Shown one piece after another: positions 42,503 through 51,217 of a stretch of DNA of 64,000 bases; the first letter of the stretch is position 1; every line of letters begins with the position of its first letter. Made by a program: the position numbers and the translations under genes. Under the pieces are notes generated by a model that was not told where the DNA came from, did no database searches, and saw only the letters and a list, made by a program, of their open reading frames with translations. The DNA is from an uncultured Cellvibrio sp. (GTDB lineage Bacteria; Pseudomonadota; Gammaproteobacteria; Pseudomonadales; Cellvibrionaceae): the NCBI GenBank assembly GCA_937958105.1, contig CALFXJ010000004.1:62001-126000 (forward strand), given 5' to 3'.

Positions 42503-43858
42503 TCAATTCATCTCCAGATTGTCGGGTACAAAGGCCGCCAGCGCGCCCAGCTGATTAGCGGGCACCCGCGCCTGCTCCTTGGCTAATTCACGATGGGCGG
42601 CCAGGGCGATGCAGGTGACATCGATCGGCTGTTGGCGCGCGGCCGCGAGATAGGCGGCATGCAGGGCGGCATTGCGGATTTGCCCGCCGCTGAAATTCAC
42701 TGCGGCAGCGACCAGCGATAAATCCAGATCCGGCGCCAGCGGTGCGCGCGGCGGCAGTAAAGTGCGCCAGAGTGCCAGGCGTTGTTCGGTGTCAGGACGG
42801 GAGAACTCCACCACTATCTGGAAGCGGCGGCAGAAGGCTTTATCAATCTGGCTGCGCAGATTGGTGGTGAGCACACAGGGGCCGTCGTGGTCTTCAATGC
42901 GTGTGAGCAAATAGCTCACTTCCATATTGGCGTAGCGATCGCGGGCTTCGCGCAGCTCGCCGCGTTTACCCATGAGTGCATCGACTTCGTCGAACTGCAA
43001 AATCACCTGCCGACCGTGGGTGGCATCGAATAAGCGGCCGATATTTTTCTCGGTTTCGCCCACGTATTTGCTTACCAGCGCGGCTAAATCCACCCGGAAG
43101 AGCGGCCATCCCAACTCTTGTGCAATCACACTCGCCGCGAGGGTTTTGCCGGTGCCCGATGGCCCGGCAAAGAGCGCGACCGGGCCGCCGACCAGCTGCC
43201 CGCCCCAGTCATCCACTACTTGTTTTCTGTGTTCAATCCAATACAAAAATTCACGCAGCAAGTTTTTTTGTGCGGGCGGCAGGATCAACTCCTCCCAGCT
43301 GGCGCGCCGTTTTACAGCATAGGCGCCGGGCGGGGCGCAATCTTCCAATGACCAGCGCATCAGGCGCGAGAGCGAGAGGCGGTCGGGCGTGAGGGCGGCA
43401 AAGGGATCGCTGCTATCGCGCTTTACCAGGCCGCGCCGTTCCAGTTGCCACAGGGTTTTACGCGCCTGCTCCAGCAGCTCGTCGGGAAGCCCCAGCAGCG
43501 AGATAATCAGTGCTTCGCTCGGCGCTGGCTGGCTGCTGTTTTGCAGGTTTTGGTAGAGCCAGCCCACCCGCGGCAAGACCTGCGGGGCGATAATGCAGGC
43601 GAGCAAATCCTGCGCGAGCAAGTCATCGGCTATCTCTAATACTTGCCAGAAATCTCCCGTACGCCAGTGCAGCACCGCTTGTTGGCACTGTTCGAGATCG
43701 CCGAGCAGGGCATCGCCCGGCCCCTCTTTGGCGTTGAGCAAACACAGGCACAACAATTCAATCCGCTGCCACTCCACCAGACTGCTTAGCAGTGGCTGCA
43801 CCTCTGCGCCCGGTTGTTCGGCCAGGGTTTCAGCATTCAGGGCGAGTGACTGGGTCAT
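42503..43858 (-). CDS. eCIS AAA+ ATPase (Afp15/Pvc15 counterpart)
   Basis: 451 residues. N-terminal helical/winged domain (about 1-195), then AAA+ core: Walker A GPSGTGKT (232-239), pore-loop-like KYVGETEKN, Walker B ILQFDEVD (Asp290, Glu291), sensor-1 TTNLRSQID, arginine finger FCRRFQ. In Afp/PVC the ATPase is needed for particle assembly and is not part of the finished particle. ATGA overlaps the DUF4255 stop by 4 bases. Confidence 0.92.
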   Translation of the reverse strand: MTQSLALNAETLAEQPGAEVQPLLSSLVEWQRIELLCLCLLNAKEGPGDALLGDLEQCQQAVLHWRTGDFWQVLEIADDLLAQDLLACIIAPQVLPRVGWLYQNLQNSSQPAPSEALIISLLGLPDELLEQARKTLWQLERRGLVKRDSSDPFAALTPDRLSLSRLMRWSLEDCAPPGAYAVKRRASWEELILPPAQKNLLREFLYWIEHRKQVVDDWGGQLVGGPVALFAGPSGTGKTLAASVIAQELGWPLFRVDLAALVSKYVGETEKNIGRLFDATHGRQVILQFDEVDALMGKRGELREARDRYANMEVSYLLTRIEDHDGPCVLTTNLRSQIDKAFCRRFQIVVEFSRPDTEQRLALWRTLLPPRAPLAPDLDLSLVAAAVNFSGGQIRNAALHAAYLAAARQQPIDVTCIALAAHRELAKEQARVPANQLGALAAFVPDNLEMN

Positions 43859-44886
43859 TCCGTAGTCCCCCGATACAAGCTGATCAACAGGGGATTGCTG
43901 CGCAGGGTGATGCTTGGCCCACCGGTGTAGGCCTGATAGCTGCGGGTGGCATAAAGCAGTAATTGCCAGCGCACCTGCCCGAGGGTTGTGAGTGCGGGCA
44001 AATCTACGGTGGGCAGTCCAACGGGAATCGAGTCCGGCTCAATCGCACTGGAGCTGATCACCAGATTGCCGCCATCCACCTCGCTCCAGACATCGTCCTG
44101 CCAGATGTGCCACTCCAGACTGACGGAAGCGCCCACCAGGCCAGCGACCCACAGGCGCGGTGAAACGTCGGCGGGATCAACCACATCCACATCGATGCTG
44201 AAGGCACTGCTGCAGGTATCCTCGTCGACCCAGCAGATCACCGGTGTCCAGGCGGGATTGGCGCTGTTAACTTCGTGGCTGTCCACCGGTAATGGGCGGA
44301 AACTGCCTGTAACAGGATTAAAAGGATCAAAGCGACGGCGCATATCGCTGCGGGTTTCCAGCCCGGTAAAGCCCACCCTTGGCGGTTCGCCGCGCAGGGT
44401 ACTGGGCATCACTGGCGCGAGGGACACCTCGTAAATAACGGAGGGACGATAGATGGTATCGCCCTGGGTAGACCAAATCTGGTTGATTTGCTCATCGCTC
44501 GCAGGCACAAACACGACCTGCAAGCGCAGGGTTTCGCTGCCAATGGTCACCAGCGGCATGATGCGGTTTTCGTTGAAGTAAGACATCACCAGGCCCAGCA
44601 GGCGCAGGTCTTCCGCACCCTGGTCGTCGGCCAGCGCCGTCATGCAGGTCACCAGCACAAACATGCGGATGTGCCAGGGTTCATTGGGGTGCGCACCCGC
44701 TTGAAAACCGGAGGGTTCAAAGCGATAAAAAAACAGGTTCAGACGGATTTCATCGGTTTTGCTGGCGATATCCGCCGGGGCACCGGTATAGATTTTTATA
44801 TCGTGGGTATTGGCTTGAACACCTTCATTGAGCGCATCCACCAGGGATTTACAGGCGAGATAAAGTGAAGAATCCGGCAGTGCCAT
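43855..44886 (-). CDS. DUF4255 cap/tail terminator protein (Afp16/Pvc16 counterpart)
   Basis: 343 residues. The N-terminal DUF4255 (Pvc16_N) domain (about 1-190) shows the usual DEIRLNLFFYRFEPSGFQAG, WHIRMFVLVTCMTALADD, EDLRLLGLVMSYFNENRI and YRPSVIYEVSLAPV pattern. Afp16 ends tube polymerisation and caps the particle. The C-terminal beta-rich part (about 190-343) is shared by longer members. Start ATG at 44886, 1 base after the preceding stop. Confidence 0.9.
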   Translation of the reverse strand: MALPDSSLYLACKSLVDALNEGVQANTHDIKIYTGAPADIASKTDEIRLNLFFYRFEPSGFQAGAHPNEPWHIRMFVLVTCMTALADDQGAEDLRLLGLVMSYFNENRIMPLVTIGSETLRLQVVFVPASDEQINQIWSTQGDTIYRPSVIYEVSLAPVMPSTLRGEPPRVGFTGLETRSDMRRRFDPFNPVTGSFRPLPVDSHEVNSANPAWTPVICWVDEDTCSSAFSIDVDVVDPADVSPRLWVAGLVGASVSLEWHIWQDDVWSEVDGGNLVISSSAIEPDSIPVGLPTVDLPALTTLGQVRWQLLLYATRSYQAYTGGPSITLRSNPLLISLYRGTTE

Positions 44887-44887
44887 C

Positions 44888-45763
44888 TCAGAGTGTCCTC
44901 AAAAAATGGCGGCTTTCCGCACTGGCGATAGGGTCTACCCCGCTGGAACGTGCGGCTGGTCTGCTGGCCTGGCTGGACACTGCCGGTGCGGGCGCCGCAT
45001 CTACCACACGGATAGTGACTGCACCAATGCGCAAGCTGGGTGCTGCGGCTTTTCGTTCCGGCAGCCGATCTTCGGCCCGGGCCGATTTAGCGATCAGGGG
45101 CGCTGCTGTTGGGGGGGGTTGGCGCTGGGTAGTTGGGTTCGCTGGCTCTGTTTTGGTGGATTTAATATTGGTGGCTGTAATAGTGTTTGCTGTCGCCGGG
45201 GCCGGTTCAGCACTAACCATTGCCGGATCTGCCTTGGCAGCGGGTGCGGTGGCAGTAGCATATTTTTGTGCTGCTACCCTGGTCGCTGCCAATTCTTGAT
45301 CATTCGGCGCATGGCGCACAGTAATCGCCAGCGGTACCTTTTTCCCCGCATGCTGTTGCGTTAAAGCGCGGTGGTTGTGTGGAGTGTTGTGTGGAAAATC
45401 CGCTGCGCTTTTATCCGCTGGTGCAGTCGCTATTTCGTTGAAGGCCGTTGCAATTGAATGTTGATCGGATGCCTTGGCTTTTGCGTTATCAGCGCCGTGT
45501 GCGCTAGCGGCTGGCGCTGGAGAATTTTGCAATGCAATGGCCTGTGAGACTGTTGCTGGTGTAAGGGTTTCAGGAGTTTGCGTTGATATTCTAGCGATGT
45601 TCGACGGCGATTTAACCGGCGTAGCAGATTCAGCATATTCAACCACTTGCTGCTCAAGCATCAAGGGTTCGCACTCATCATTCATATCCGGCAGGCGGCA
45701 AAGTGCATCGCGAATAATGCGCGCGAAATATCCATTGTGGACATTATTTGATTCTCTACTCAC
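44888..45763 (-). CDS. Ala/Pro-rich eCIS protein of unknown function
   Basis: 291 residues from GTG at 45763; GTGA overlaps the upstream stop by 4 bases and AGGAGC precedes it, so this start is preferred to the ATG at 45790. The N-terminus has a hydrophilic helical segment (HNGYFARIIRDALCRLPDMNDECEP). A long low-complexity Ala/Thr/Pro/Lys-rich region follows (about 45-240). The end carries the short motif LRIGAVTIRVVDAAP, similar to tails of linker proteins in other phage-tail-like clusters. Disordered linker; function unknown. Confidence 0.65.
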   Translation of the reverse strand: MSRESNNVHNGYFARIIRDALCRLPDMNDECEPLMLEQQVVEYAESATPVKSPSNIARISTQTPETLTPATVSQAIALQNSPAPAASAHGADNAKAKASDQHSIATAFNEIATAPADKSAADFPHNTPHNHRALTQQHAGKKVPLAITVRHAPNDQELAATRVAAQKYATATAPAAKADPAMVSAEPAPATANTITATNIKSTKTEPANPTTQRQPPPTAAPLIAKSARAEDRLPERKAAAPSLRIGAVTIRVVDAAPAPAVSSQASRPAARSSGVDPIASAESRHFLRTL

Positions 45764-46662
45764 AGCGCAGCTCCTGTCACATCGGCCCAATTGCTGACAC
45801 CGCGCGCCCGATCCAGCCGCCGCAAATAGGCCGTGCGCCGCTGTTTTGGCAGCGCAAGAATTTCCTGTTCACTCCAGTGATAATTGGTGGCAAGGCGATG
45901 AATTTGATCAAGCAACTCGCCGATAGGTTTGTGGATGCCACGATACCAATCCAGTTGCACCTGATGTTGCTCGCCGCATTCCGGGCAGGCCAGCTGCAAT
46001 TGCTGTGCTAATTCCGGCGCTGCCTGTTCAAGTGCAGTTTCAATGCGCCCTATTTCATCCTCATCCAGCGTTTGTATCAAGGCATGTGGATTGTCGGCAA
46101 TAATCAAACGCTGTAATAATTGGATGCGCAAATCCATTTCACTCTGGGCATTCAATTGCGCAATAAATTCCTGATCGCTGCCGCGCGGTACGCGAACCTG
46201 GATTGCGTTGCCGCTATTAATGGATGCATCGTTTAAGAAAAATGAAATTTCTGGGAAATCTTCACCGGCAGGTTTAACCGGCAATTGCGCCCATTCCAGC
46301 GGAAAATCATAACGCGCGGCGCACGCTGGGCAGTGCCCGCACAGCCATTCGTAATCGCTGCCGCCCGCTACAAATAAACGCCATTGCAATAGTAAATAAT
46401 GGCGATCGGCAACGCAGAGTTCGCGCACCAGTTTCAGGCTTTGCTCAGAATCCGGTTCGATTTCCCTGATACCAAGACGCGCGAGAATCGCCGCTAAAAA
46501 ACGGCTGACCCAAACGGGATGCGCTTCCTTATTGGCGCTGCATTCATGCAATAAATCCTGCAACTGCATTTCCAGTGCACCCGTTATAAGGCGAAAACGG
46601 AAATCGCGTACCAATGTCAGTTGGCCATCGATTTCAATGTGCAAACCACCGGGTAAGTTCAC
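45760..46662 (-). CDS. eCIS baseplate/chaperone-like protein with two zinc-knuckle pairs
   Basis: 300 residues from GTG at 46662 (GGAG 9 bases upstream). Two C-x2-C pairs, Cys111/Cys114 (with Cys108 nearby) and Cys226/Cys229, probably bind one zinc. The N-terminal region resembles T4-type baseplate chaperone/assembly proteins in eCIS loci. The C-terminal 60 residues (IHRLATNYHWSEQEILALPKQRRTAYLRRLDRAR) match the DUF6760-like tail found as a separate small protein in other clusters. Likely an assembly factor that is fused here. Confidence 0.7.
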   Translation of the reverse strand: MNLPGGLHIEIDGQLTLVRDFRFRLITGALEMQLQDLLHECSANKEAHPVWVSRFLAAILARLGIREIEPDSEQSLKLVRELCVADRHYLLLQWRLFVAGGSDYEWLCGHCPACAARYDFPLEWAQLPVKPAGEDFPEISFFLNDASINSGNAIQVRVPRGSDQEFIAQLNAQSEMDLRIQLLQRLIIADNPHALIQTLDEDEIGRIETALEQAAPELAQQLQLACPECGEQHQVQLDWYRGIHKPIGELLDQIHRLATNYHWSEQEILALPKQRRTAYLRRLDRARGVSNWADVTGAAL

Positions 46663-46665
46663 GAA

Positions 46666-47175
46666 TCAAGTCTCCGTTGGTTCGTTCACCGAGTTGTCGC
46701 GTTCCCAACCTTCGTGCTGCAACACAATGCTTTGGATTCCCACCGCATTCATGGTGCCTGCATCAAATTCCGGCAGCGCTTGGTATTCCGAAACCCAGGC
46801 GCGATACACCTTGTAGGAAATCGCCACATTGCCCTGCAGATTTAATACATTTAACACAATGTCTTTACGAAAATCTTTTAGTGACATCCCTGCACTGCCT
46901 TGAATGTTATTGACCAGATTGGCCCAGTTTTCAAAAATCGGATCATGGGTCAAACCCTGTTCCAGGGTAATCGCCTCATAACTGGTACCGCCGGGTAAAA
47001 CCCGCTCGTGGGACGGGTCGCCCGCAGTGCGCCACTTCACTGCTTCCGTGGTTTTTTTCAACACACTCATTTTTTTTAAACCGGCAACAACTTTGCCGTC
47101 AATAATCACTTGAAACATAAACGTGCGATAAGGATCGTAGCGATGTGCGTTGACCGAGAACATGGGTGCGGCCAT
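46666..47175 (-). CDS. eCIS inner tube protein
   Basis: 169 residues of the T4 gp19/Hcp-like tail-tube superfamily (Afp1/5, Pvc1/5 type): DPYRTFMFQVIIDGKVVAGLKKMS, the RVLPGGTSYEAITLEQGLTHDPIFENW region and QGNVAISYKVYRAWVSEYQALPEFDAG. The product polymerises as the lumen-forming tube. Only one tube gene is visible; Afp has two. Start ATG at 47175 with CAGGAGAG upstream. Confidence 0.93.
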   Translation of the reverse strand: MAAPMFSVNAHRYDPYRTFMFQVIIDGKVVAGLKKMSVLKKTTEAVKWRTAGDPSHERVLPGGTSYEAITLEQGLTHDPIFENWANLVNNIQGSAGMSLKDFRKDIVLNVLNLQGNVAISYKVYRAWVSEYQALPEFDAGTMNAVGIQSIVLQHEGWERDNSVNEPTET

Positions 47176-47238
47176 TTTTTCTCTCCTGAAAATAAGGTAA
47201 TTGCGGAATTAAGAACTAAAAACCCTGCTGCTGATCAA

Positions 47239-48750
47239 CTATTGTTGACTTACTTTTTGCTGCAAGCGCAGGATCACAAATTCCGCTGGCTTGAGCGGAG
47301 CAAAGCCAACCACAATAATCACCTGGCCGCGATCTATATCACCTTGCGTCATGGTGTCGCCCAATGCGCAGCGAACAAAATAGGCTTCATCGGAGGTTTT
47401 TCCCTGAAAGGCGCCCGCGCGGAACATACCATTCATAAATGAACTTATATTCGCGCGTAGTGAACTCCAGAGTGGATGATCATTAGGCTCAAATACCGCC
47501 CACTGAATACCGTTGAAAATACTTTGCTCAATATAAATTGCCGTGCGGCGAACAGGCACGTATCGCCATTCAGGATCGGCTTTGGTAGCGAGAGTGCGGC
47601 TGCCCCAAAATACCGGGCCATAACCGGGGCGTTTGCGAATGCAATTCACGCCGAGGGGGTTGAGAAAATCCTGCTCCAAATCTTCCACATCAAATGCCAC
47701 ACCGGCGACGTTGATGCGTGTTTCCACACCGGCCGGAGCTTTCCATACACCACGTTTGCCATCTATTTTTGCCCACATGCCTGCGGCAATTGCTGAAGGT
47801 GCGATTGGAATAGTGGTTGCTGCGGTGGGATTGGTATCAGCATTGAATAACGGATTATTAATCGTTACCCAAGGATAAAATAAAACAGAATAGGTTGAAG
47901 TGGGCAACCCTAAGTCCTCCACCTTAGCAGCATTGTCCAGCTCTATATTTGCAATATCGATTATCACCACGCGGCTCATAGTCGCTTCACAATGGCTGAT
48001 AGTGGCATCGATAACATCTGCGTCATCCGGATATGATTTTCCCGGCAATACGATAATTGATACATCAGGCACTTTGCGCAAAACATTATCGTATAGCGAT
48101 TTATATTCATCGAAAGCTGCAGGAGAGCCTGCAACACCAGCGGCCAGTGCAGTAAATTCACCCTCATTATTCATAGTGGGCAAGGTTGTTGAAAGCACTT
48201 CAATAGTCACCAGACGCGATGACGCGTTTACTACTTTTTCAGCAAAATTGTCCGCAGTTTCTACTAGCGATAAATCTTTAAAATATTCTCCGGCAATAGG
48301 CGTGAAGGTCGTACCACTGTGTGTGCCTACGACGAAATCAAACCCTCCTCCATTTGGATAAACAGCAACCCCCAGATTATCGGCCCAACTTCCCGGGCTT
48401 GACGCAGACACTTTTAATACGGGAGTTGCATCTTTATTAATGGTGAGGCTTGCTGGTGTAGGAGCGCCACCCAGCACGCGACAAATGTATGCCGCCTTGC
48501 CACCATTTTGATAAAACGCACGCACTGCCAGTGCAGTTGCATCGCTTTCATCTTGAATGCCAGTACGTTGGTTAAAATCACCAAACTGCGCGACATATTC
48601 ATCCCAGGTTCCAATCAATGTTGGTATATTCACCGGGCCGCGAAAAGTGGCTCCCACAAACGCCGTGGTCGAAGTAGATACACCTTCGATAGGTTTGGAG
48701 CCACTGGGAATTTCTTCAATGTAAACACCGGGGTGTAGATAACTTGGCAT
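47239..48750 (-). CDS. eCIS contractile sheath protein
   Basis: 503 residues. First gene of the operon. N-terminal LHPGVYIEEIPSGSKPIEGVSTSTTAFVG and C-terminal IVVGFAPLKPAEFVILRLQQKV are the diagnostic ends of tail sheath proteins in eCIS and phages; the C-terminal sheath domain has DPEWRYVPVRRTAIYIEQSIFNGIQWAVFEPNDHPLW. The protein surrounds the tube and contracts to drive it out. Only one sheath gene is present (Afp has three). ATG at 48750 with GGAGAAAG upstream. Confidence 0.96.
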   Translation of the reverse strand: MPSYLHPGVYIEEIPSGSKPIEGVSTSTTAFVGATFRGPVNIPTLIGTWDEYVAQFGDFNQRTGIQDESDATALAVRAFYQNGGKAAYICRVLGGAPTPASLTINKDATPVLKVSASSPGSWADNLGVAVYPNGGGFDFVVGTHSGTTFTPIAGEYFKDLSLVETADNFAEKVVNASSRLVTIEVLSTTLPTMNNEGEFTALAAGVAGSPAAFDEYKSLYDNVLRKVPDVSIIVLPGKSYPDDADVIDATISHCEATMSRVVIIDIANIELDNAAKVEDLGLPTSTYSVLFYPWVTINNPLFNADTNPTAATTIPIAPSAIAAGMWAKIDGKRGVWKAPAGVETRINVAGVAFDVEDLEQDFLNPLGVNCIRKRPGYGPVFWGSRTLATKADPEWRYVPVRRTAIYIEQSIFNGIQWAVFEPNDHPLWSSLRANISSFMNGMFRAGAFQGKTSDEAYFVRCALGDTMTQGDIDRGQVIIVVGFAPLKPAEFVILRLQQKVSQQ

Positions 48751-49813
48751 GAGCGCTTTCTCCGTTTTTGCTTAAACCGGAAAGAAGCAGAGACGGGCCG
48801 TGAGAGTATGCCTGGCAGACTTCCTTCTGATTCAGACTCGTTTATGAATTGGATAAATCAAACGGACGTGCAAGATGCCACTGGAAAGATTATTCATCTG
48901 AAGGCAAGCAATCGCTGCAGCGATTTCACACATCCCTGAATACTTTTACCTAAAACGATAAATAGCAACGAACGACAATTTTGAGAAAAGGCGAATAACT
49001 TTTAATGCACTAAACGACAAAATAATTTTTTTTTGACGACAGCGAAAGAAGAGAAGTTTTTAATTTACTGCGCTGATCAGTTTATGTCCAGTTTTCTTGC
49101 TTTGTCAATAAACCTTTTGGTGAATATTTACAATGGCACCTCGATCATTTCTTATGATTACTCATCGTCCATTCCGCATAACGATATTTTTATGATAAAT
49201 AGAAGTTCCGCTATTGCGCTTATATCGGCGTTAGTTCTGCAACTATATCTTCCGCGTTGTTGATACACGGTGAGCCCTATGACACTGGTTCTGTTAAATC
49301 GACGAGCGCTTTGCGACGATCGGCAGGATTTGTACTCGCCAAAGATAGCTGAGCTTCAGCGATCAACTGTTCCATCAAGCTGTTATCGCCAAGCAAAGAA
49401 AGCACTTGTGCAAGCATACTTTTTATTGCTGTGTTGGTTATCCCGACGACTGCAAGGCATGGTGTCAGGCGAGGGGCAGGAGCTGCAAACGATGTGGACC
49501 ACACCAATAGCCAGGGTACCGGAACCGAACTTAACGAGTTGGTATTTCCCGCCATCTCGCCACCTGAAGTTTTTATAGGTAAAGCTGGGTTTAAGATGTA
49601 AAAGGCGCCAGAGTTGCCGTCAGGTCGGTTTGTATGACAAGATAAACAAAGATCCACGTGAACATTGCTTCTCTGGCTATAGAGAGCATCCGCAGCTTGA
49701 GCCTGCCTATTTGTGGATGAGCGCAAATCTCCTACTCAAATAATTTTAATTACGGGAGTTCACCTTAATGCCATTCGTCATTGCCACCGTATTGCATAAA
49801 AAAACTTGGCTCC
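48751..49813. other. Non-coding or decayed gap between eCIS sheath gene and xylan regulator
   Basis: About 1060 bases, AT-rich especially around 48950-49260. No gene is convincing. The promoter of the eCIS operon must lie in the right-hand part of it, reading leftward, but no clear -35/-10 pair was found. It includes the possible gene remnant at 49277-49726. No matching transposon ends were recognised. Confidence 0.5.
49277..49726 (-). pseudogene. Possible gene remnant with CxxCH motif
   Basis: A 149-codon open frame on the - strand with a haem-type motif CLSCH and a plausible amphipathic C-terminus (QLIAEAQLSLASTNPADRRKALVDL). It has no signal peptide before the CxxCH, no recognisable family and no ribosome binding site. 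It may be a fragment of a cytochrome-like gene or a chance frame. Confidence 0.2.
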
Positions 49814-50968
49814 ATGATTAAGTTTTATCGCAACGCGGCTATTGCATTTCTCATCCTTCTGCTCGTCACGGCGCTGATCATCGGGATTGGCGTTGTGAAA
49901 TCAGAAGTGTCTACCTCGCTGTTTCCTAAGCGTGATCCAGATCTCACATGGATGCCGGCCATCGAACCATCGCATCAAGTGGATAAGACGGTGTTGAATG
50001 TAAAAAGCGAGGTGGGAACTATCGATTACGATTTCTTTCTTGATCCGGAAACCGAATTTGCCTACACCCACTATTCCATAACCTTTATCGACGCTTATCA
50101 CCCTTACCGGCTGGTAGACCTCACTCGTTACAGTGATGTCTCTTTCAGAATTCTCTGTGATCCTAAGAATGTGCTGCTGTTAGTGTTGTTCAGCTTTGAT
50201 GATAAGGTCACGGATTTTGATAACCAAGTCACACGACGCGTTTCTTCCAGCGCTTTCTCCTGCGATAACCAGTGGGCCACGGTCAAGATCGGTTTTGACG
50301 AGCTGGATACGCCTCACTGGTGGCTGGGGCGTTATGGCTTCGAATTCAGCGATCGCGGTTATCGCCAGGATAAAGTCATGGCTCTTGCGTTTGTGAATTC
50401 ATTGCAGAGCCCATTGAATACGCTATCAAATGTGCGCGTCACTGACGTGAAGCTCGAGGGAACAGCGGAGCATTATATATACATTGCCGTGATGATCTGT
50501 GTGTTGATCTGGGGCCTGTTTTTTATTGCACTTTTCCGCCGCTATATTCTGGTACTTACCGAAGACATCAGAGAAAAAGTCCGGCTGGATCAACCCTTCA
50601 TTGCCTATAAAAAACTATCGATTGAGCCACAGAAAGATAAAGAAAAAAGTGCGCTGTTGCGTTTGATGGCTACCGAGTATGCCGATCCGGAGTTGAGTTT
50701 GGAATCCGTTACGCTTGCGCTAGGTCTAAATCGAACAAAAGTGAACGAGATTCTTAAGGAAGAATTGGGTATGACGTTCACCGCTTATTTAAACAAATTA
50801 CGCCTGACCGAAGCGGCCCGCTTGCTCGCGGAAAACGAAGAAGCAAACGTCTCCGAGATTGCCTATTCAGTCGGTTACAACAACGCCTCTTATTTCAATA
50901 AGCTATTTAAAAACGAATACGGCTGCACGCCCAAGACATTTAAAACCCTGCATCCCATAAAGGACTGA
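49814..50968 (+). CDS. Membrane-anchored AraC-family sensor/regulator
   Basis: 384 residues from ATG at 49814, preferred to TTG at 49781, although neither has a good ribosome binding site. Two membrane segments (about 8-28 and 221-245) bracket a 190-residue periplasmic beta-rich domain resembling a carbohydrate-binding sandwich (RYSDVSFRILCDPKNVLLLVLFSFDD). A cytoplasmic linker leads to the AraC DNA-binding domain (about 285-384) with two HTHs (SLESVTLALGLNRTKVNEIL; NVSEIAYSVGYNNASYFNKLFKNEYGCTPKTF). A one-component transmembrane regulator of this layout directly before xylanase genes suggests periplasmic xylo-oligosaccharide sensing and activation of the cluster. This is inference. Confidence 0.85.
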   Translation: MIKFYRNAAIAFLILLLVTALIIGIGVVKSEVSTSLFPKRDPDLTWMPAIEPSHQVDKTVLNVKSEVGTIDYDFFLDPETEFAYTHYSITFIDAYHPYRLVDLTRYSDVSFRILCDPKNVLLLVLFSFDDKVTDFDNQVTRRVSSSAFSCDNQWATVKIGFDELDTPHWWLGRYGFEFSDRGYRQDKVMALAFVNSLQSPLNTLSNVRVTDVKLEGTAEHYIYIAVMICVLIWGLFFIALFRRYILVLTEDIREKVRLDQPFIAYKKLSIEPQKDKEKSALLRLMATEYADPELSLESVTLALGLNRTKVNEILKEELGMTFTAYLNKLRLTEAARLLAENEEANVSEIAYSVGYNNASYFNKLFKNEYGCTPKTFKTLHPIKD

Positions 50969-51217
50969 GGCAATTCAGGCGTCGGCGATTTCTCTCTGGT
51001 CTGATAAATAGCGCACATTTTATCTCCGGCTGGCGCAATATTCATTTAACAAGCTGCACAATAAGTGAAATTTTTTGCATCTGCTAAAAAATCTTTCAAA
51101 ACTACAATCTAATTCTTCCTCTCATCCTTAATCTCCCCTCCGCGACATTGCTACGGATTACGACGAGCGACTGATCGCACTTCTATTCCAATAACGAATA
51201 AATGCAAGGATCACAGA

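Noticed and set aside
44865..45364. Open frames on the + strand opposite the Ala/Pro-rich gene
   Set aside because: GC-rich low-complexity shadow frames; the - strand gene is supported by 1-4-base couplings on both sides.
22767..48750. Integrated tailed prophage or type VI secretion system
   Set aside because: No capsid, terminase, portal, lysis or integrase genes, and no TssJLM membrane complex; DUF4255, DUF4157 and the Afp15-like ATPase point to an eCIS.
49033..49263. 76-codon + strand frame in the gap after the eCIS sheath gene
   Set aside because: AT-rich, no ribosome binding site and no family resemblance.
49270..49578. 102-codon + strand frame in the same gap
   Set aside because: Overlaps the possible remnant on the other strand, contains no domain and no start signal.
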